From: Hedera helix
Lineage: Eukaryota > Streptophyta > Magnoliopsida > Apiales > Araliaceae
Reading direction: 5' to 3'
DNA length: 64,000 nucleotides
Assembly: GCA_947179155.2 (NCBI GenBank)
Contig: OX359265.1
Coordinates: 7,451,477-7,515,476, forward strand
Each line of letters starts with the position of its first letter. Position 1 is the first letter of the stretch. Made by a program: the position numbers and the translations under genes. Shown here one piece after another: positions 59,801 through 64,000 of the stretch. The notes beneath the pieces were generated by a model, which was not told the origin of the DNA, ran no database searches, and worked only from the letters and a program-made list of their open reading frames with translations.

Positions 59801-61495
59801 ATTTAAGTTTGACGTATTTTTGTTCAAATCAGTGACATGAGCTAAAAAGGCTTGACATCCGTTTTTCAATAAACGAATGGCTTTATGGCTAGAAATAACA
59901 GTTATAGATTTCAATGGTTTAGTTGCTTGAATTTGCATGACAGATTGATTAGGAATATGAAAACTAATAATCTTATGAAAACAATCAATTTTAGCATGAT
60001 GGGTAGTCAACCAATCAATTCCTAAAATCACATCAAATTTATGCATCTCCAAAGAAATAAGGTCAACAGGTAATGTGAGGTTGTTGATTTGAACTAGGCA
60101 AGATTTATAGACAGTAGATGTAATGGTCATTTCTCCTAATGGGGTTTCAACTGATAAGTCAAAGTCCAAATTTTCAGGAGTTAAGTTTAAACGCTGAGCA
60201 CATGCAGGTGAGATAAAAGAATGGGTAGAGCCAGTATCTAACAAAGCGTAGACTTCACGAGAATTTATGAATAGCTTACCGGTTATCACCTCGTTCGAGT
60301 TTCGCGCCATTTGGGATGTCACAACAAAAGCTCTCCCTTGAACTACAGATTTTCCCTTATCCGCGCTAGCTTTTGGTATCATCATTGCAGCTGGACTTGA
60401 TTTTGTGGCAGGACAAAACCGCGCAAGATGACCCTCTTTCCCACAACTGTAGCACTTTTTGGACTGCAGTGTACAGTTTGGGCTGATGTGACCTTCCTGA
60501 CCACACCTATAGCATCTCACTGGTGGTCGATCTTCTCCCCTTGAAACTGGGGTCGGTGCTGGTGTTGGTACTGGTGCTGGTGCCCTTCCATAATTATTAT
60601 GGAATCTCTTTCTTTTGAAATTGTTCCCACTAGATTCTCCTCTTCTGTTATTTGGTATGGAATTACCACCGAAGTGTTGGTTACCTCCTCGATGGTTCTC
60701 GTTCCTGTGGTTGTTGTCACTCCTTTCTCTATGTTGATCATTAACTCTTGGCTGCAATGTTTCATCTGTTTGCTCCACCCTTTGAGCCCTATCTACAACA
60801 TCTGAATACAAACTAAATTTATGAGAGCTAAGTTGTTGACGAATTTTGAATCTCAAACCTCTTAGGAACATCCGACTCATTCGTGCTTCGTCATCCACAA
60901 GATGGGTGGCAAAGCGAGATAACTCGGCAAACTTGGCTTCATATTGGGAGACTGTCATGTTTCCCTGCTCCAGCTTAATGAATTCCACCTCTTTCATATG
61001 GCGGATGCTTTCTGGGAAATACTTCTCGTTAAACAGTTCTTCGAATTCTGTCCAAGACATTTCGAGTGCTGAAGGTTGGATACGTTTTACCGCTTCCCAC
61101 CAATGGTCCGCCTCACCTCGTAACATAAAAGTGGCAAATGGCACCTTCTGATCATCAGCGCATTGTAAGACATCAAGTATTTTTGTCGTCTGCTTTAGCC
61201 ATGCCTCCGCTTTGAGTGGGTCAGGCTTCCCGTGGAATTCAGGTGGTCCTAATTCTTTAAATTGCTTAACAGTGACCATCCTCAAATTGCCAGCGTTTCT
61301 ACCGTTATTATTCACTGGATTTCCTCTTCCTTGATTCTGTATGAACTGCATGAAATTCCTAAAGAATCCATCGTTCATCATGTTATCAGGAACATTATTT
61401 CCTGAGTTGGCAGGAGGATTGTTTGGGGCCTCTTGATTCTCGGCTACATTTGCTTCAGGCATTCCATAGTTAACCTCTTGATTTCCAGATGCCAT
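56849..61495 (-). CDS. Intact gag-pol polyprotein of chromovirus copy A (1548 aa)
   Basis: A single open frame encoding the proteins for retrotransposon particle formation and reverse transcription. Domains in order: gag about 80-240; two CCHC zinc knuckles starting at C328 and C348; aspartic protease with LLDTGST (D420); reverse transcriptase with MPFGLTNAPAAF and FIDDIL (D756-D757); RNase H with YSDAS (D903); integrase HHCC finger (H1124 onward, CLTC) and catalytic D1187, D1248, E1284 in D,D,35,E spacing; C-terminal chromodomain (about 1475-1530, with TEEMTWELE). Gag and pol share one frame with no stop between. The start fits because the ATG lies 186 bases from the primer site side, with MASGNQEV conserved in copy B. 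The stop codon overlaps the polypurine tract/3' LTR junction. All key residues expected for activity that I could check are present. Confidence 0.93.
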   Translation of the reverse strand: MASGNQEVNYGMPEANVAENQEAPNNPPANSGNNVPDNMMNDGFFRNFMQFIQNQGRGNPVNNNGRNAGNLRMVTVKQFKELGPPEFHGKPDPLKAEAWLKQTTKILDVLQCADDQKVPFATFMLRGEADHWWEAVKRIQPSALEMSWTEFEELFNEKYFPESIRHMKEVEFIKLEQGNMTVSQYEAKFAELSRFATHLVDDEARMSRMFLRGLRFKIRQQLSSHKFSLYSDVVDRAQRVEQTDETLQPRVNDQHRERSDNNHRNENHRGGNQHFGGNSIPNNRRGESSGNNFKRKRFHNNYGRAPAPVPTPAPTPVSRGEDRPPVRCYRCGQEGHISPNCTLQSKKCYSCGKEGHLARFCPATKSSPAAMMIPKASADKGKSVVQGRAFVVTSQMARNSNEVITGKLFINSREVYALLDTGSTHSFISPACAQRLNLTPENLDFDLSVETPLGEMTITSTVYKSCLVQINNLTLPVDLISLEMHKFDVILGIDWLTTHHAKIDCFHKIISFHIPNQSVMQIQATKPLKSITVISSHKAIRLLKNGCQAFLAHVTDLNKNTSNLNDIPIVNEFPDVFPEELPGLPPNREIDFYIDLEPCTKPISKAPYRMALIKLQELKVQLQELLDTGFIRPSASPWGAPVLFVKKKDGSMRLCIDYRELNHVTIKNRYPLPRIDDMFDQLQGAQHFSKIDLRSGYHQLKVKAEDIPKTAFRTRYGHYEFLVMPFGLTNAPAAFMDMMNRIFKEHLDHFVVVFIDDILIYSKSREDHEQHLRLILQKLCENKLYAKLKKCEFWLEEVAFLGHVISSQGISVDPAKIETVLNWEQPKTVTEVRSFLGLAGYYRRFVEGFSRIATPLTQLTRKSTKFIWSEECEKSFQELKKRLVSAPVLTIPSGSGEFVIYSDASGKGLGCVLMQHGKVIAYASRQLKDYEKNYPTHDLELAAVVFALKIWRHYLYGEKVDIYTDHKSLKYFFTQKELNMRQRRWLELLKDYDHTIQYHPGKANVVADALSRKSYASTSALLTTQKCILYDLQKMEIELKTPGTRSKIAHVRVEPTLIDKIKAAQATDPELINMIKKVQEGAIPEARIDEKGILRVNSRLCVPNDPELKHKIMMEAHNTPFAIHPGGTKMYRDLRHTFWWNNMKREIAEFISRCLTCQRVKAEHQVPKGPLQSLEVPEWKWEHINMDFVTGLPKVSQGLDAIWVIVDRLTKSAHFLPIRENFSLERLAGMYINEIVRLHGMPVSIVSDRDPRFTSRFWISLQKAMGTELRFSSAYHPQTDGQSERTIQTLEDLLRLCVLDFKGSWDKYLPLVEFSYNNSYQASIGMAPFEALYGRKCRSPICWNEVGEAKLLGPELVRLTTEKIQMIRQRIQTAQERQKSYADLHRRDESFNVGDHVFLRVSPWKGVTRFGKRGKLNPRFIGPFEILDRIGTVAYRLALPPSMSRIHNVFHISMLRKYVKDPNHVIELEPGVIAEDLTYEEVPVKILDKKEQILRSKVIPQVKVLWRNQDTEEMTWELESEMKSKYPYLFDMSGTSISGTKFHKEGRL
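56854..56866 (-). promoter_or_regulatory. Polypurine tract of copy A
   Basis: AAGGAGGGGAGGT on the minus strand, abutting the 3' LTR and inside the last codons of gag-pol. Confidence 0.8.
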
Positions 61496-61680
61496 ACTAA
61501 ACTGTGGTCACAAAATAAATGTTAGTTCAAATAAACTGACTCATCACTTCATGTTCCTACATTCAAATCGACTCATTAGATAATAAAATCTATTTTAGGT
61601 AGGACACACTAGTGACTGATTCTATTCGTCTCTCCCCTCCTAGTTCTACCCCAGATCTCCATTAAAGACCATATCCCTAA

Positions 61681-61692
61681 GCTCTGATGCCA
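61681..61692 (-). promoter_or_regulatory. Primer binding site of copy A
   Basis: TGGCATCAGAGC on the minus strand, two bases from the 5' LTR, as in copy B; initiator tRNA-Met type with one mismatch. Confidence 0.75.
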
Positions 61693-61694
61693 AC

Positions 61695-64000
61695 TGTGAC
61701 GCCCCCCAAATCTGGGCCCACACAGCCCAAACTTGAGTCGTCAAAATACTACAACAAAATTATTACAACAAAGCACAACGTACAACAATACAGTGTATGA
61801 TAATACACAACTAAGTCTTCACTATTATTGCCACACTATTTTACAAAACGTGAAGACTATGATAACTATTCCTCGGACCCTCACTCCATTCCCCGGCTAG
61901 ACCCTGTTATGTTTTCATCTCCTGTTGAAAAACAATGGAACAAAAGAAAGGGTGAGCTCAAATAGCCCAGTAAAGAATATCATGACTAAGATAATGACGA
62001 ATAAATTATCATTAGTCTTCAACAGTTGAGTTCTTGAATGAATACAATAGACTACAAGGTTTATATCAAAAACTGCAGTTAAATTCTTAAACAACGTTCA
62101 GATCAATAATAGCAGCGGAATGAGTAATCTATTAGAAGAATAATGCAGACTATAATGTCCACTCGGTTCTCTTTTTAGGAAAAACATCATCAACTTTTAT
62201 CATCTGAAATATCATTAGTCAAGATAATACAAATTCACAGTTCCTGATCATAATCATGCACATCAACAGTTCATCTTTGTACTACGGGCCAAAGATATTC
62301 AATATAGCACCAACGGTCATGATTATACCAGATTCAGCCTTTGGTCATAATCATACCAAACAACAGTTCATCTTTGCACTACGGGCCAAAGAGAACATTC
62401 ACCACGTGCCATAAAAGACACCGAACAGATGTATCGCCTTTAACCTATTATATCGCCTTTAACCTATCATCTGTTCAACAAATATATCACATCTGTGCCC
62501 CCGGCCACAGATATTCACAACAGCTTGATTTTTGGATGATTAGAATGATATAAATGATGAACAGAAGAAATAGGATAACAATAAGTATCGGAAGTTTACT
62601 TTGTACAGATTCAAATAATGTCCAAATTGTCAACATGATGTGGAGTGAAATTCAAGATCCACAGTTCAGAATAACGGTTACAATTCAATAGAAAGGTTCA
62701 CGTAAATAGGAAGGTTCAGTTGAAATAATGAAGTTCAACTATTATGGAACATATAATATTTTCAGGAATTATAGAAGCAATAGTTCCATAATAAATTTCG
62801 ATTTAGGAGTATGAAAGAAAATAATATCCCTTACCGTAGCAGGTTTGATTAACAAAAGGTGAAGGAAATTAATACAAAGGGTTATTCACCAACAGGCGGC
62901 AATCCGCTCCGTAAGGTTATTCCCACAATTTAATATAATTTGAGTACAAAGAGTTATTCACCAAACAGGCGGCAATCCGCTCCGTAAGGTTATTCTCAGA
63001 GATTAATAATAAATGAATACGAAAGGTTATTCACCAACAGGCGGCAATCCGCTCCGTAAGGTTATTCCCACAATTTAATAGAATTTGAGTACAAAGAGTT
63101 ATTCACCAAACAGGCGGCAATCCGCTCCGTAAGGTTATTCTCAGAGATTAATAATGAATGAATACGAAAGGTTATTCACCAACAGGCGGCAATCCGCTCC
63201 GTAAGGTTATTCCCACAATTTAATACATGGAAATAAAAGGCACGTCTTATGAGTAAGGAAGAAACAATATTATTATCGAGAATCAAATAATGATAATCCC
63301 TTACCATAGTACGTTTGAATAATGGAAGATGAAAAAGATGGTATCCCTTACCGTAACACGTGACTGGATATTGATTTAAATGAGGTTGATTAACTTGAAC
63401 AGTACACGTATACTTATAGATCTTCACAAATACTCAAGATGACTTAAGCACACTTAGAGAGAACTTTCACAAGAAGTATTTAGAGAGAGAAAGAAAGAAC
63501 AAGTAAGGAAGTTTATGAAAAATCCTTAAGTTAATGCTTCTATTTATAGCCAAAAATCTTATCATTCATTTAATCTAAACCATTCATTTAAAGATCACCT
63601 TTTAATCTACACCATCCATTTCAAATATTATATTATCTTTAATCTACACCATTCATTTCATATCACCTAATAATCACCTAACTTTATATTATAAACAAAT
63701 CAATTTAATTATTCAACAATAATTCACACTTTAATCTACACCATTCATTTCATATCACCTAATAATCACCTAACTTTATATTATAAACAAATCAATTCAA
63801 TTATTCAACAATAATTCACACTTTAATCTACACCATTCATTTCATATCACCTAATAATCACCTAACTTTATATTATAAACAAATAACTTTATCAATTCAA
63901 TTATTATGACTAATTGTTATAAATACAGTATAGTTAGCTCTTAGATATCAAGTCAATAAATTAATGAAATACAACTGTTTAAATAACATCATAATAGAGA
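61695..64000 (-). repeat. 5' LTR of chromovirus copy A, truncated by the window end
   Basis: 2306 of an expected ~3007 bp. It corresponds to 53847-56152 at a constant offset of 7848 with no difference noticed. The TATA box is at 63540-63548. The array at 62881-63220 and the 92-bp repeat at about 63641-63883 are present. Confidence 0.92.
63540..63548 (-). promoter_or_regulatory. TATA box of the copy A 5' LTR
   Basis: TATAAATAG on the minus strand; the probable promoter of copy A, transcribing leftward. Confidence 0.6.

Larger units (their letters stand above)
53847..64000 (-). mobile_element. Ty3/gypsy chromovirus copy A, intact coding region, cut by the window end
   Basis: Same family and orientation as copy B: 3' LTR 53847-56853, internal region 56854-61694, and 5' LTR from 61695 running past the window. 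The left flank TAATG (53842-53846) is the expected duplication; its partner would lie beyond the window. The LTR is 156 bp shorter than in copy B. The visible 2306 bp of the 5' LTR match the 3' LTR with no difference noticed. With identical-looking LTRs, primer site, polypurine tract and a complete gag-pol frame, this copy is a candidate for recent or current activity (inference). Confidence 0.92.

Overview
The window is nuclear DNA from a flowering plant, almost certainly a eudicot. It is very AT-rich, has spliced genes with short exons, and is crowded with plant transposon families: Stowaway and Tourist MITEs, hAT and Mutator-like elements, and Ty3/gypsy chromoviruses. I recognise only two host genes, both transcription factors. 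I do not name a species.

Layout. 1-3.9 kb: two MITEs, then a four-exon CCT-domain (CMF-type) regulator on + (246 aa predicted). 3.9-15.5 kb: AT-rich intergenic DNA with inverted-repeat elements and (TA)n/(CT)n microsatellites. 15.55-17.35 kb: a two-exon LOB-domain gene on -, close to LBD4 (165 aa predicted). 17.4-20.9 kb: intergenic DNA with one Stowaway element. 20.94-29.09 kb: a Mutator-like element with ~220-bp terminal inverted repeats. It carries a broken, intron-containing piece of a V-ATPase subunit c (proteolipid) gene, so it looks like a Pack-MULE. It was later split by a solo LTR, which itself holds a second solo LTR and a 1.4-kb hAT-type element built of GGCC/CCGG-rich arrays. Each nested step except the Mutator-like ends has a clean target-site duplication. 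29.1-31.8 kb: a decayed Ty3/gypsy gag-protease-RT-RNase H remnant on -. 32.3-33.3 kb: an inverted-repeat element, followed by a Helitron-like 3' end.

34.6-49.8 kb: chromovirus copy B on -, with 3163-bp LTRs and the TSD GGGAA. Its polyprotein is broken by one in-frame stop and by a 4035-bp non-coding LTR retrotransposon (1109-bp LTRs, tRNA-Asp-type primer site, TSD CGTAC). 49.8-53.8 kb: MITE fragments, a (TTA)n array and AT-rich DNA. 53.85-64.0 kb: chromovirus copy A on - with an uninterrupted 1548-codon gag-pol and LTRs that look identical by eye; its 5' LTR runs off the window end.

The two host genes are not obviously linked in function. The rest records successive transposon insertions whose order can be read from the nesting. 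I saw no rRNA, tRNA, CRISPR array or bacterial-type system. The most unusual items are the gene-capturing Mutator-like element with its three-level nesting, the hAT-type element with GGCC arrays, and the non-coding LTR element with paired hairpins. Coordinates and identities were read by eye; no alignment was run.
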